Shown: in pieces, positions 32,052 to 45,056 of the stretch
How positions within the stretch are numbered: position 1 is the stretch's first letter
Layout: every line of letters starts with the position of its first letter
DNA from: Marasmius tenuissimus
Taxonomy: Eukaryota; Basidiomycota; Agaricomycetes; Agaricales; Marasmiaceae
DNA length: 64,000 nucleotides
Reading direction: 5' to 3'
Assembly: GCA_029532415.1 (NCBI GenBank)
Contig: JAQOTA010000033.1
Location: 620,001-684,000 of the forward strand
Translations under genes and position numbers: made by a program
The notes under the pieces: model-generated
What the model was told of the DNA's origin: nothing
The model's database searches: none
The model's input: only the letters and a program-made list of their open reading frames with translations

Positions 32052-33838
32052 ATGGGTCTTTATTTCGAGTACTCCGAGCTATCCTCTTGGTCTCACATTG
32101 TGGTATATCCGATCGCAACATTCTCGGTACGTTCTTCGTAAATCTGAGTTACAAGGGGTACCACTGAAGCGACATTTTAGGTCATGTTCTTGGCTTATGG
32201 TAACCAAGCGTAGTCCGCACACGCAGATTAGTTGCGCTGACTACCCACACAAGGGTTCTACATCCTCCTCTTCATACTATGTATGAATGTCCTGGCGAAA
32301 TCTCGGGAAACTTCCGTGGGAGGAACATCATCCAGCCTGTACTTTTGGTCGACGATAGTACAGTTTGCCGCGGTGACGGCCAATGCGGTCTTCTTTATAC
32401 ACGATACGGTGTAGCGGTGGCGAACCTCCTCAGAGCGATGCTAGCAAGCCAGCTGTCGTGTGATAGAGCAGAACTACGCTACAACAGGCGGAACTAGCTA
32501 CGACACCGTCACGTGACCCTATCTAGGGCAGGCTCCAGGGTAGAACCCCCTACTACAACGGTCCGCCAGATGACCTTTGTCTACACCGCTCTGCAGACAG
32601 AGGATGATAGTTCTCTGTGGAAATACGCGACCAACGACAGGCTCCACAGCATAGATGCGTAAGTCTATCTCGCATCTCACCTCGTTTACAACTGACTGTG
32701 ATGCGTCAAGAGCAACGTACGACGCCTTTACTATCATTGCCAAGTGAGTGAAATGTTACGCGTCTTGAGAAGGATCCCGGCAACTAATGCGCCCTGTAGC
32801 TTCATTGCAGATCTAATGCTGGTAACGATGGATTCTAACTCAATGACCGATTTCAACTGATGGAACATGTCATCTGAAGGTGCACAGGTGCTACGTAATT
32901 TGGAATTACAACAGGCGGGTTTGGGTTCTGCTTGTGCTCACTTTCTTGATAAATGGTAAATTATCACGGTCATTTCATATCCCCAAGACTGAGTTATTCC
33001 CAGTGCTTGGCCTCATATCCACCATTGCTCAATCTATTGGATTAAGTGATACGAATAGGGAGTGGAAACTGCTCGCCGCAGGAAGTACTATACGAAGCGT
33101 ATACGGCTGCGCTTACGCAGCAGCCAACCTCTTGATACGGTGCTTACAGGTAAGCAGCAGGATGCCAGTGTCGTCGCCGCGACCTCATGACTTTCTTCCC
33201 AAGCATTGAAGATATGGCGTCTTTCCAGGGAAGCAAGGGAGACCTTTGGTAGTCGTACTCGAGAATTTTACGAACGGATCATGGCCATCATGTGCGTCTC
33301 GGTGTGCGATCTGGTATACAAGTCACTGACCCAATTCAAAGCCTTGAGTCTGGAGCTCTGTACCCCATATTTGGCTTTGTGCAGGTCGCTCTGTGGGAGA
33401 GCGCCAGCAAGATAGGCAAGCCGACTAATCTCAGTCCAATGGTGATCTTGATGGCGGTGAGCACGAGTACTTCAACCGTACATAATCCGCTTGGGTTGAC
33501 CAATCACCTGGCACTCATAGGGTATTGCCCCGGCACTCATGATTGTACGCGGCCGAGTTTTCAACAATCTGCAGAACCACAACGCTCAAGAGGGAGACGT
33601 CTTGTCCACGTTGCGATTCGACTTGTATGCCGGAACGGGGACGGCTCCTGCTCAAATCGATTCCCAAGCTCGAGACATTGAGGCACAATCAGAGCTTTCG
33701 GGTACAGCCGAAGATTTGAAGAGAGACAGTCGCGTTCGGGATGAGGAAAAGGGTGCGAACGCACATCCTTGTGGCTCGTCGCCGAGGGCAGTTCGAGCAA
33801 TTTCATCCTGCAGTCGAATAGGAGTGTCCCCAAGTTGA
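32052..33838 (+). pseudogene. Seven-helix membrane protein, paralogue of 6459 gene, broken by a 152-bp insertion
   Basis: The ATG at 32052 gives MGLYFEYSELSSWSHIVVYP, aligned to MGRNFDYAELFSLSHAVIFP of the 6459 gene. The exon order is the same: GFYILLFILCMNVLAKSRET, VHRCYVIWNYNRRVWVLLVL, LESGALYPIFGFVQVALWES, GIAPALMIVRGRVFNNLQ, hydrophilic tail to 33838. Inside the third exon the frame runs FFIHDT, then hits stops over 32411-32562, then resumes VRQMTFVYTALQTEDDS where the paralogue has AAREMVFIFTYLKTGDDS. The interruption is bounded by ACGGT on both sides. Taking out 152 bp restores the frame exactly. No GT-AG intron explains it. Otherwise the gene looks sound, so the lesion may be recent. 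Confidence 0.75.
32411..32562. mobile_element. Small insertion (152 bp with one duplication copy) in a membrane-protein exon
   Basis: It is flanked by ACGGT at 32406-32410 and 32558-32562. The ends are weakly inverted (TGTAGCGG on the left, TGTAGTAGG on the opposite strand at the right). No coding capacity. It has several CTAC/GTAG motifs inside. This fits a tiny non-autonomous transposon, family not recognised. Confidence 0.6.
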
Positions 33839-36800
33839 CACAACTCACGAACCAGCTATAACGAGCAAGCCTCATCAACCCAACTTCGTCGGAACCTGTT
33901 TCGTGCGAGTGCCTCGAAGGTAACTCACGGCCTATGCATATCGACCCAGTTGTATTTAGGTTACGCCATATCAATCGTTTCCGTCGCTGGCTAAATATGT
34001 AGTACTAGCGGTTAACCCGTGCCGTTCCGGCACGTCCTCCAATGGTCGAAATTACTTTCTACACGAGAAATCTATTGCAATCGTCCGCGTCAACTTTTCA
34101 ACTTCCAAGTATTCAATCAATACTGAACAAGACCCGCAGCGCCCTGTGTGGAGACACGATGATTGACCGGTCGTTTTGAAACCGTTACGGTTTACATTAC
34201 GGTCAATGTTTGACCTCAAGGTCACCCCACCGGCAAAAGCGAGCTTCGAGTCGCGTGATTCTGCTCGCAGCAGTCCAGCACCAGAACCTAGACTTGAACC
34301 ACTACCATCGCACTTGATCAATTCGACTGATCGTCTTATGAACTCCTGCATCATCTTCATCTCTAACAAAACGTACTGTTTGACACCGATTGACTGTGAA
34401 GACGGTTCGCCTGTGGGTTGGACTCGACATGAACGCTTCAGGAGATCACGGGGATTGAATTTTTTGAGGAATGAGATTTTCTCTCGCAAGACAAGGCCAA
34501 TGAATCGGACGGTTTTTACTCATTGTGCAGGCATGATATCAAGCCGTGTAACAGAGCCTGAGGGGGACTGTGGGTAACTTGTAAGTGTATTCAGGCATCC
34601 AGGCTTCGCACATCACGTCTGAGACGACTGATACACTTTATACAAACTTCTTTTGTCCCAAGTAGCATCTCTTCGTGGCCCCTGGCCTGAGTCCTCGTTC
34701 GAGTTCAATCTCAGACAACTGCTGGTTTCGAAGGGAGTGAACCCAAAGATCAAAACTCACGTACCAACATCATCTCAGTTTCACTATCCTCGGCGGCTCG
34801 CGATAAAAAAATTTCTGGCTTGCTAGTGGAAAATTCAGCCTCCAATGGTCTCCGATGGGTACAAACACGATGTAGGCCTAAACCTGCAGTAAGTTATCAT
34901 GTCATGGCCGTGAAGGGATTATATTCTTCAAGCCACTGAAGACCTGGTACAGCAACGGGGAGTATCCCGGGACGTTGTCTCCAAATATCTCTCTAATTCT
35001 TGTGCTCCGATCACGCTACTCCCCACTCTATGACGCACATTCTTCCATGCTGATGGCTGCTATCTCAGCCTGTATTGAGCGAGACTGTGCGCTAACCTGC
35101 AATACGTATACATTGAGGGTACTTTCTGACTCTCTCCGTGACTTGATTATATCCTTGTGGCCATGCAAATTAGAAACTTGAACATATCTTGCGGTGTCTT
35201 TCATTCTTATTTTCCTCAAGATCTCTTGTGAGTGGTTTCATGCTCTTGGAAAAGGTAAGATATTTGGTTTTAATCAACCCGAGCTAGCAGTACCAACATT
35301 GTATTTATTGCTTAGGTTTATACTTCTCCTCCTCTATCCCTCTCGGAAGTTGATATGGGAGTCGACTTTTCATGCCGGACGACTGCTCACCGAATACTAA
35401 AGGATGTCAGACGTCCTACTTGATGTTTTACATTGCTTCTGGCACGGTGGATGCGTCAAAGGCGTTTTGGAAGCGATTCAAACTCTCTAAATACCTCCGG
35501 CACATCAGTTGGTAAGTATATGTTCTCTTACAATTGCCTTCCGCTCCCCCGTTGATTTGCAGAGGTTTATTAACGCTCTTGTTACTAACCGTTAGCTCTG
35601 TCACCCGTGCCAGTATTTCCGGAGTTCTATTCTTCGGGTAATTCTGGCCGAGAGGTACGGTCGCGGCCACAGTTCACAAGTCCCATCGGTCTATCTTCTC
35701 TAGAAAAGCCCCATGATTCCCGTATGTTTGTCTTTCTTTGAGCTACCTAATAGGTCTGTTTGCCTGTATTTTTTTTGGCCACCCTTGATGTCTACTTATC
35801 CTTCAGGCTTTTGACTTCACCTCCGAGCTTGTCCTTCAAATTATGAGCTTGATACAAGCATTCTTGAGCCCCTGGGGCCATGGGCAATCGGGCAGCCGTT
35901 CTCGTAAGTTTTTCTTGTCCCTCGTATGAATTAGACATCTACTATTAACGGACCATGCTAATCTCTATGTTTCAGACTTCCGACTCACAGCACCTCCAGT
36001 ACCCATTGCCTAAGTGAACACTGGCCCCCCTGATCTTGAGCCTGGACTCTTCGACTTCCCGTGAGCCAGGTATAGTATTGGCTCGTGTATCCGGTGGTCC
36101 CGCTCGAATATTTGGCGAGTCGCAACCACTTGCCCCTTGAATCTCCAACCCCAAGTTCTAACAAGTCTCCCGAACACACTTAGACACACTTGCCCTACGA
36201 TGGACACATATTCTGCTCTTCTTTCTGCATCAGTCCCTATACCCGCGAGCCAAGGTGTGTTGCCAATCTATTTTACCGCTCTACTCGTTGCTGACAACTG
36301 TCTCATCCAGGACCTTCACGGATTCACAAGTTTTAGCAGGGAAGTGCATTTGATGTAATCCCTCTAAACATTCCTTATGCTCACTGCTGTGTTGTAGGCT
36401 TTCAGATCCATGTTTATATAAAATGTTAAGGAATTAGAGAGATTATGTACGGGGAGGCGGAGGCGAGAGCCGTCCCGATCCTATTATTGTAGGACTCCCA
36501 GCAATACTTGAATGATGTATGCACGGGCCTTCTAATCTTTCGGATGCCTCCTCCTTCAGTGCTAATGGTTCGAGCGAGCCAGAAGCTGATATGGAATTAG
36601 AGCAATCTTAACAGGAAGCTCTCAGGAAAGCGGACGGTGAAAGAGTTGGACAACCACATTACCGGGTGGTCAGCCCAGCCAACTTGAAGTTGTTATCGGC
36701 ACTCGAACATACTTGCGAGTCAAGTTACGACTGATAGGTGCCGGCAGAATGTGGTTCTGTCCAAAGTAAAGTCAAGGAACGCGCGCGGCTCATGAGGCAT

Positions 36801-37737
36801 ATTAGGGCTACGAAAAAGGAAGGCACCTTCCGAAAAAGGGCAAAAAATAGGGTTCTTGCATTTTTGTATAATAGATTCACTCTCGATTTCATTTTAGACA
36901 CGGTTCACCGGTGGTCCATAGCTCATAGTATTCACTGTATATACTGATCCGACATCAGCTCGACGTGAGACATGAAGATGGCGGCGGCCAGATGCAAGCA
37001 GCTTCTTGAGATGTTGGCCATGTCCCATCCATCTGATACAGAATAAATTCCGGAGAAGGAAAAAGCCCATCTATAAAGATTCTCAAGAAGTTGCAATGGC
37101 GATGAGGGTGGTGGCGTGGGAAAGAATTGGCAAGTCCAGCCACTGCTACAGCTGCAGTCGGATCGTCGGTTCGCATGACTTTGGGTATCGTCGAAGGTCC
37201 CAAGCATCTTCCGATGTAGACGATTCCAAACTTAAACACACGCGAAAAGGTTCGTTCTGCGAATGAGAGCACCCAGTGCTCTTTGTGTCCATTCGCCATC
37301 GCCTGATGGCAATCCCTGTAATATATACATGACGCGAAGATCATTAATCCTGATTGACCCATGAATCTTCGAAATTGACCCAGATTGAAAAGTAAAAGAA
37401 ATCATGAAATCTGAATGTCTAGAGGAGCGAAGTGAGTCGAGTCGTGACCGTGGCGTATTTTCGCGCACGACGTAACCTGCGTACCCTTGTATTGTCAAAG
37501 AGCTGCAGGATAGCATTAATACAACTCCCGATGAGCGAGTGCGTGCGCAGGTTGAGAATCCTTCCTATATCTCGGTGGAGGAGAATGCGGGGACGAAACG
37601 CTTGGCAAACTTGGGACAAAAAGGGAGGGGAGCAGGGGCGTCAATGCCAGTCGCTGGTCCCCAAACTTGCTACTAGAGTTAGCCTCAGCCTAAAGGTACA
37701 AAGGGAGCAACGTGAGCTGCCAATGTAAAGATGCCAA
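33839..37737. other. About 3.9 kb without a supported gene
   Basis: Many short frames occur on both strands. Possible scraps include 34052-34489 (minus) and 36955-37362 (minus), but neither has a recognisable domain or a closed exon chain. A plus-strand piece near 36514-36730 (NLSDASSFSANGSSEPEADM, then a stop, then GERVGQPHYRVVSPANL) reads like a decayed gene. A short hairpin, GTGCCGTTCCGGCAC, lies at 34019-34033. Confidence 0.4.
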
Positions 37738-40594
37738 TTATGCCTCATCACTTACGATGGTCTGCTTGGCAACTTGATTCCAACGTTCGCTAATGTCCGC
37801 TCGTTTGTCGTTATAGGCCAGGCTTTGCTCCGCGTTGGCTGCACGTCAAGAGCAATAAGAAGCACCGCCTGATACCGTGAGGTGTGTTCTTACCAATCAT
37901 TGCCTCCAATATCACAATCGCGTTCTGAGAGATGGTCGACACCACCTGTGCCGTCCTGATAGAATATACCGGATGAGAATTCTTCCCGTAAGAAGCGTCA
38001 GAGGCTGACCTGAACACGTTGAGTGCACCTTGAAGCTCCTTCTTACTCTCCTCGATAGAATTGAGCCCACGTTGGTGGCAGAAGTCAATAAGCAATACAA
38101 CCGCCTGAAGCTAGGTCAGAGTTGGTGAATAATTAATGAATCCGGAAAACATACAGCGGAGAATCCGTAGAACATGACAGTCCAGCGTCTGAGTAGCATG
38201 CCCGTAAGCGAGGGATCGTATTTGAGATACTTGATCACCGCTTTTGCAGAACCTATACATTGTTGCTTCGATGAGGCCTGGGAGTGGAGTTCAGTTCTGA
38301 TTACAGAGTATCTCCGTCGGCGAAAGGTAAACTGACATATCTATCATCCTTGTATCCTCGGAATAAAAATGGGCGATGCAAACGCATTCTAAGCGCCTCC
38401 CCCATGATAAGGGCCACCGTATATTCTATAACCTTCCTTGGTTCGGTCGAAGCGGAAATCGGAGCTTGGAAGGAAGTCGGGAGATCCTTGAGCATCGCCA
38501 GCAGCCGACCGTCAGTTTCGGCAGTGAAATTAGGTGAGGGGCCTGTAGTATTGGAAATATTATGGTCAGCACTGTCGACAATCTGGCGGTATAGTTCGAC
38601 AAAGCGGAAGCGGGTCAAGGAATATGTCATAGCCTGCAAAATACTTGAACATCATATTCGACGAGAAGGTAAACCGTGGAACTTACTGTATAGCGGGAAT
38701 GCGATGCTGAGTTGAGCGGTTCATTGTCTTTCAAATCATTGTCATTGACGTTCGCAGGTAGCGCCGTATTGGTTTGTAATGGGAAAATCGCGTAAACTCC
38801 GTTGTGTGCAGCGGCGTTGGACCAGTCGTTGTAAATCTATGGAGAACAACTCGTCAACGGATTCACGCTCGCCAGGGCGGATCCGCAAAGATACGCACCA
38901 AATTCCACCACACTCGCCTTCCCACTTCGCGCCTGACCAGCGACCTCCACGGCCCAGCGTATGCCTTCTTGTCTGATTCAGAACCTAGACGATCTAACCC
39001 CAGATTCTGTGCAATCTGTGGAGAGGAAGAAGGGCAGCCAATCAGTAGGCTGCTGACGACCTTGTAGAGTCGAATGAACCTTGATTGCAGACCCCAGTAA
39101 GGCCCAGTGGGAACTAGAGCAGACCGCTGACAGTCAGCATGTGGTTAACACCAGGTATGAACAGCAAATGACAGAAGAGAGGCAAACAATGAAGTCATCC
39201 ATGGGCCGCTGTACCCGCGACAGGTCCCAAAGCAATTGAGACTTACTCAGAATCACCTATATTCTGTTGGTAGGTACCCATAAGTCTGGAACGAGGGTTC
39301 GGCACATTAGTCTCCGAAGTGAATGCGAAACCACACGTACATCAGGGTCTGAACGCTCTCCAAACTGTGATTCTCCAAATAGTTGTCAATCCAGAGGCAC
39401 AGCTGCGCAGCGTTGTACATCTTCTTGGACAATTCCGCGGCATCTTGGAACGTGATGTTCATGCTTTGACAGATTTCGGGCTCGATGAGATGATACGCGA
39501 GGCATAGCACCATGAAATAAGTAGAGAGGAACGGAAGGGACAAGCTGGGAGGCTCCGCAGAAAGGTAGGGACTGAGAGATGCCGGGGGTGAGAAATGACC
39601 TGATACTTGGTCCAAAAGGGAATCCATTTCGGACATGAAGGTGGGAGAATGTAGAACTCTGGTGTACCATTCAATGCGATCGAACTAAACGTTTCGAGGC
39701 ATCAACAAATCGTATCAAGGGGCGGAAAAGGCTACTCACATAGAATCGAACGAGAATTCTTGAGCGCGTTTCGTTCGGAAGGTGAGATAGAATTTGAAGG
39801 ACGACGCTGGTCGAAGGTTGAACGAGTAAAGCAAGTGGATGTTCTTGTGGAAGTCCGGAGGGAGGAAGGTGCCTGCTGGACGGGCTAGAGAGGTTTCTAC
39901 CCCGATCCGAAGAGGTGGAAGGAGTGATGACTGTCTTCATGGAGAACGACTGTGCGTTTGCGAGATTAGAATTTGGTTCTAGCTGACTAGCTGCTCGGCG
40001 ACGATTCATACGATTTCCCATGGCGATATCTTCGAGCATCAACGCAGCTTCTTCATCTGACGAGCGTAAGCCTGGTTGTGACGAGGGTGCCCTTTCGGTG
40101 CCGTTCTGGCTTGGAGTAGGTCCCCTTGAAGGACCGGAGTGAGCGTTCGAATCGTGGTAGTCTTGATAGCTTTCGACTGAGCCGGAAGCCACCAATCTAG
40201 AAAGCTTAGAGACGCTCCTCTCGAGGGCAACCACCCGATTCAAGACATCATCGACGGTGTCAGACTGTAAGCTGGACCTATCACATGTCAGCTCGGGCTA
40301 CACCACAAGGGTCGAGGGGACATTACTTGGCGATGTTGCTCTTCTCGACTTCATGGCATGCATCCCCTTCTCCGCGCAAGAGGCAAGGTGCACAAGGATA
40401 AGCTCTATTACCTGTTGTACAATAACCGTCAGCGCAATGCACGGCTGCAGTGTCGATGTCGATCGGGCTCACACTTGATCTTCCGCTTTCGGCCTGGAAT
40501 GCGAGGTCAGCATGATGACGAGTGAGAACGGGGACGAGGACTCGCATTGGAAACAACTTTGAATCGGCCGGGAGCAGGTTCGCGGTTCGGACAT
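37738..40594 (-). CDS. Zn2Cys6 fungal transcription factor with middle homology region
   Basis: This is a nuclear regulator of the Gal4 class. The ATG at 40594 gives MSEPRTCSRPIQSCFQC. Joining through a GC-AG intron (40545-40494), a 21-nt exon (40493-40473) and a GT-AG intron gives CFQCRKRKIKCNRAYPCAPC, then LLRGEGDAC. The spacing is C-x2-C-x6-C-x5-C-x2-C-x8-C, a complete binuclear zinc cluster. A linker coiled coil follows (DVLNRVVALERSVSKLSRLV). The fungal-specific regulatory domain has RIEWYTRVLHSPTF, FLSTYFMVLCLAYHL, LENHSLESVQTLMYV, AQNLGLDRLG, RREVGRRVWWNLV, DWSNAAAHNGVYAIFPL and LPANVNDNDL, then helical C-terminal exons to the stop near 37738. Target genes cannot be deduced. Some middle exon limits (39060-39310) were not resolved, so size is approximate (about 750 aa). 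Confidence 0.8.
40494..40545 (-). other. GC-AG intron inside the zinc cluster
   Basis: The donor on the minus strand is AAT/GCGAGTCC and the acceptor ATTCCAG/GCC. No GT donor gives an open frame that also keeps the CX2CX6C spacing, while the GC donor gives it exactly. GCGAGT matches the usual GC-donor context. Confidence 0.75.
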
Positions 40595-40669
40595 GCTAGC
40601 CACGGGCGTGGGCGAGGGAGTCGCATCCAAAACAGAAACAAGAGGCGGGGGTATATGAGGGTTTGGCAA

Positions 40670-43600
40670 CTCATACTTTCCTCATTGCACAATACTTTCC
40701 AAGGATGGAAACGTGGGGACTAGGCACCAAATTGAATGGGGAGAACCGTCTGGAAGGATGTTGAGAACGCGGTGCCATGAGAAAGAACACGAGAATAGAT
40801 CGTGTGATTGGACACTTCCGGGAACTCGGGACTGATAAGTACGCTGCCCTCGATCCTCGGAAGTCAAATGAATTGAAAGAGGTCAAAGAGGAGCGGGGGG
40901 ATCGAGCGCCTTTACCGTCGATTTCGGTGATATCGAGGGCAGAGCATGGTTTCTCGAACGGTTGTCAGAGGAAATGCCTCTGAAAACAAGAGATTGAGGG
41001 GACCAAATACAAATGTTCAATTGAAACGAGGAAACCCTAATTCCTCCAATCTCCCGCCCTTATTCAACCCCCAAAAGGCAATGGGGCTTTGAGCTCATAT
41101 ATATGTCTGAAGGATCCTTTGCGTCAGACTTGCGGTATGTTGAGAAGCGTCATCGAATTTGGAGCAACCAACGCAGGACACCACCCAATTATTATCTCGA
41201 GCGTTGGACCTGCAGGGAGTCGGAGTCGGAGCATTCGGCGGAGTCAGCCGGAGTAGTACCCTGGTCTGATGTTCTGAATGTTAGGTGGGGCAGTAGGGTG
41301 GAGAAGCTGTATCACAGCAAACCGTTCAACTATTTTCCCATTGCGTTCCACGTACACTACTCACCATTGCTAGATATACATTCGGCGGAGATATGGAGTA
41401 TACCAGATGTGGATGGGAGGTACCGTCGGTAGACTCTATCTAAGGCAGGGAGGCGTCCGCCAACGTGATTATCTGATGGATTATGGGCGTTTGTGGGTTG
41501 TCCACGGCAGGAAAGAGGATCTGCATACACGCGATTGACTTTTTAGGCGACTAAAGTCTAAAGAATTCTATTGTATATCAAAATTAGCCTACTCAAGCCA
41601 TTCAAGAAAGTTCCAGCTATTACCTTGACGCTTGCGGCCGAGATCCACTTGGATACACAAGCAGAAGGAGGAGATCGGCCGCGGTAGTGAGAGGGAGAAA
41701 CAGGCGCTTGTGCTTGTGTGCCGGCGGCAGACAAGCGCTCGTAGCTAGCCCCGGTAAGTAAAACAGACTGGGATCGATGGGCTAGAAATACAGTAGTCTC
41801 AATTCAAGACCTCCAGGCCGCCGGGCCGTGGGAGGGTCTTGTGCCAATGTCAGCAAAAATCTAGGCATTTGCAAAGTGAAATTTCATTACAAAATTTGTA
41901 ATAGAATCTGTACGCACTCTGCGTTTTGATCTACAAAGACTTGTTAGTAAACCACGGCTCAGTTTGCACGATGTCGAGTGGCACACACAAGCAAAAGGAA
42001 GTGGGAAAATTTTTGGGATCATGTTCTCCTTGTCAACAAGTGCATTTTCTCTCCATGAAGTTCAGCTCCCCGACAAAGCGTTGTAGTTCCAGAGATGGTC
42101 GAAGTCACTCTACAATCGCACGCCAAATGTCCTACTTTGGTATAAGCCCCTCCCACGACTGAGCTTGCCGAAGCGTGGGAGGGTTGCTTAATTGAGCCTA
42201 AGAAATACAGTAGAGCCTCGTGTCGTTTCGAGCTCATTTCGTCGGATCGCAGCTCCGGCACTCTCTCGTTCCCTGAGCTCAGAAGATTAGCTCGATATCC
42301 GTCGTAGAAATGGCTCGGAAAACCAAGGCGTTCCCACAGAACCCGTCTTAGAGGAGATAAATTGTCGGAGCAGATGAATGCGCTGCGGGATGTCGGTGTG
42401 ATAGATGGGTAACTCCTAAAGGAACAGAACATTCAAAGCGTTTGACGTTAGAAATTGAAGCACATTGGGCGGTCCGGAAAGAGAACGACGTCGAGTCTTT
42501 TTTACAGTCAACGACCTCAATATGGACTATCGACGAATCGGATACTTGCTACAAGACTCGAGCAATGTCGCATCTTCCCGAAGCCAACATCGAAACGAGT
42601 CAATCTATCTATCAGTAAGATCTGAAGGCTCACAGGAAGGTACTTTTTGCCCAGAGACCACGTTCCACCTGACCAGATTTTCGACACGCTCCACTCTTCT
42701 CGAGCGGGGTCAGGGCAATTCTAATTGTTCGGTCCCTGTATCTCCCTCTATCATCAGGCCCGTGCAAAATGAACTGAACTTTAATCAGGATCGCCGTTTG
42801 TTAGAATGCTCCCGAGTATTTTGCGGCACATTTTACAAGTGGATAGACAGCAAATGAGCAGCCCTTGCTAATGGTTGTAGATTGTTTTTCAGGCTCTTGA
42901 GAAGTTGTTGGGATTCCGCAAGGCATTCAACCATAACGTAGCGCTCGGGCTGGATGTATTACGAGAATGTTGAAGGCTGTTGAAGGCATTATGATACCCA
43001 GCAGAGACAAACGCCGATTTGAAGTTGGATGGGTCAATAGAGTTCGAAAATGGAGAACACGCCACGAGGAAAGCTGTAGGAGGTAATATTGAATTGCGGG
43101 AAGACTCCAAAAAAAAACAATGTAGCCGCCAGTGCCGTAGAATCCAAGCACATTCACTTGACTGCAGAGTTCCGATGCTGTTGTGGAAAATTCGTTTCGA
43201 CCAATCGTTAGGGGATCCGGGAGTAAGAGGGTATGCGACGAAGACGAACGGTGTTCGGGCGTAGTGGTGGTTCCAGGTTGAGGGAAGGGTCCACGGACCT
43301 CCGGACCGGCCAACCTTTTGCAGCGCTCAATATGTTCCCACGCGTTCAAGCTTGGGAGCTTGGACGCTCGAAAAGGGCTTAGACAAGGTTCAAGTTCGGG
43401 GATAAAGCTAAAGGGCTGCAAAGTCCAAATAGTTCTCATAATTGGATTGAAGTGAAGATTCCGTAAAGAGTAGCGAAGGTTTTCATAGCCTCTCTAGTGG
43501 GCTGCGGGAGTTTCAAATGAGTCGGCGGACAAGACTCGATAAAAGTGTACTTTTCGGGTGGTCTCTTGGAGAGTGTTGATTATTTCAACCTGTTACTGAC

Positions 43601-44108
43601 TAGGTAGTAGGGATTGACACGGGTAACCGAGCCTCCTATTCCGATGTAGTCACCGCTCCTCCCGAGTCCGATATGATACCGGGATGGGGTGCTCCGTTTC
43701 GGGGTTCTGATTTGTTTAGCCTTCAGTACTTCAGTTCTCGCTCAAGGCTCTATTCTTGCTGAGTCCCTATATATAATTGGGCTGCTGACCTCCTACACAG
43801 CGAGCTGACTACATGTATTGAGGACTACTTTCATAGTTTGACATTACCGCCACATCTCATGACTTCCCGCGAGGCCAATCGAAGCCCCGCTACTCTCAGG
43901 CCAGGTTTCGTGAAGGTTTGAGTAAACGGGATATTAGGTTGTCAACACACGTCAGGGTACATCAAAGAATCCTTGGAGTCGGCAACGAATTATCCAGATG
44001 CACGTGTATAGCGTTCTACTGAAGTAGGTAAAATGATTAAGGAAACTTTGGTCACGAAAGCTATTGAGGTATATTGTTCATTGGTCTGATCTGTAAGAAC
44101 AGTGAGGT
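40670..44108. other. About 3.4 kb with no firm gene
   Basis: Upstream of the regulator lies its promoter region. A plus-strand frame at 41103-41432 and one at 42465-42857 lack domain signs. A minus-strand frame at 42927-43439 (170 codons) has a hydrophobic stretch (VNVLGFYGTGGYIVFFWSLP) and could be part of a gene, but I cannot extend it to convincing exons. A short inverted repeat, CCTCCCACG...CGTGGGAGG, sits at 42149-42183. Confidence 0.4.
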
Positions 44109-45056
44109 TTAGGCTCCCTGACCAGCAGGGCCATCGAGGGGGCCTCCTTTCACGAGGCTGTTGTCATCGTGTCTGAGGGGACGGTGCTTTCGCCCTTTAG
44201 GAGAGCACCAGCATTGACACTGATCCCAGCTGACACGACGACCACCGTTACCTTGCCCATTGCCACCATCATCGGAACTCCCAAAGATACCTATCCCGCT
44301 GTCGATGCCACCCTCGCCGTCATCGCCGTCCTCACCTCCTTCGCCCTCGCCTCCATCACCTCCTTCGACACCACCATCGTTGTCGTCCCCGTCGTTCTCG
44401 CCACCCGTCTCGCCATTGTCACCACCATTGGGACCGCCGTCTTCATTGCCTACGGCTCCTCCATCGGTACCATCATCGTTGGCACCGTCTTGGCCATCGT
44501 CTACTCCACCGTCCTCACCGTCAACACTTCCACCCTCGACATCTCCATCATCCCCGCCGGCCCCTCCTTCGTCCTCTCCTTGATCGACCCCACCGTTAAC
44601 ATCACCATCACCATCTTCAAAACCACCGTCGTCGTCCCCGTTAGTAGCACCTTCGTCTACTCCACTGTTACTATCGTCGAGGCCTCCGTCGCCGTCATCA
44701 TCACTGCCACCGGCGGTACCACCACTAGTGTCTGTTTGGTCATTACCTCCAGTGCCGTCCGTGGAGTTTCCGGTATCGCTGTCATTTTGACGAGCGTAAA
44801 TACCGCGAACATCAAGACGGGCGGAGTAGGCTTGGGGGTTGGGTGCGGGATAACGTTTTAGAATCGAGACTTCGGGTTCAGCCTCGGGTTCGGGATGCTA
44901 GCAACAAACAGTTCAATGGTCTTGCAAGGAACAGGTAAGAGACGATAACGAAACACATACCCGTGCGTTAAGCCCATTGGAGTTGACGGTGAGACCTTGG
45001 ACGCTCGTGACTGCCACTAAGAGTAGAGCAAGGTATTGTGCTGCAGAGAATCGCAT
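44109..45056 (-). CDS. Secreted Gly/Asp-rich low-complexity protein
   Basis: The ATG at 45056 starts MRFSAAQYLALLLVAVTSVQ, a clear signal peptide. After an intron (donor GTATGT near 44961, acceptor near 44901) comes HPEPEAEPEVSILKRYPAPN with a KR that could be a Kex2-type cleavage site. A segment of about 200 residues is then almost only Gly, Asp, Glu, Asn and Ser (GGSDDDGDGGLDDSNSGVDE and similar). Such acidic Gly-rich secreted proteins occur in the fungal wall or matrix; calcium binding is plausible but unproven. In my frame the end reads GNGGRRVSWDQCQCWCSPKG and stops at 44109. A one-base-shifted frame reads VVVSAGISVNAGALLKGEST and looks more protein-like, so the true 3' end may use an unseen intron or the locus has a frameshift. 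The plus-strand open frame opposite (Thr/Ile/Val-rich) is its mirror image. Confidence 0.65.

Noticed and set aside
36955..37362. 135-codon minus-strand frame downstream of the transcription factor
   Set aside because: It lies beyond the likely stop of the factor, has overlapping frames on the same strand and no domain.
44169..44861. 230-codon plus-strand frame rich in Thr/Ile/Val
   Set aside because: It is the antisense of the GGN/GAY-rich repeats of the secreted Gly/Asp protein; the minus strand has a signal peptide and intron, this strand has nothing.
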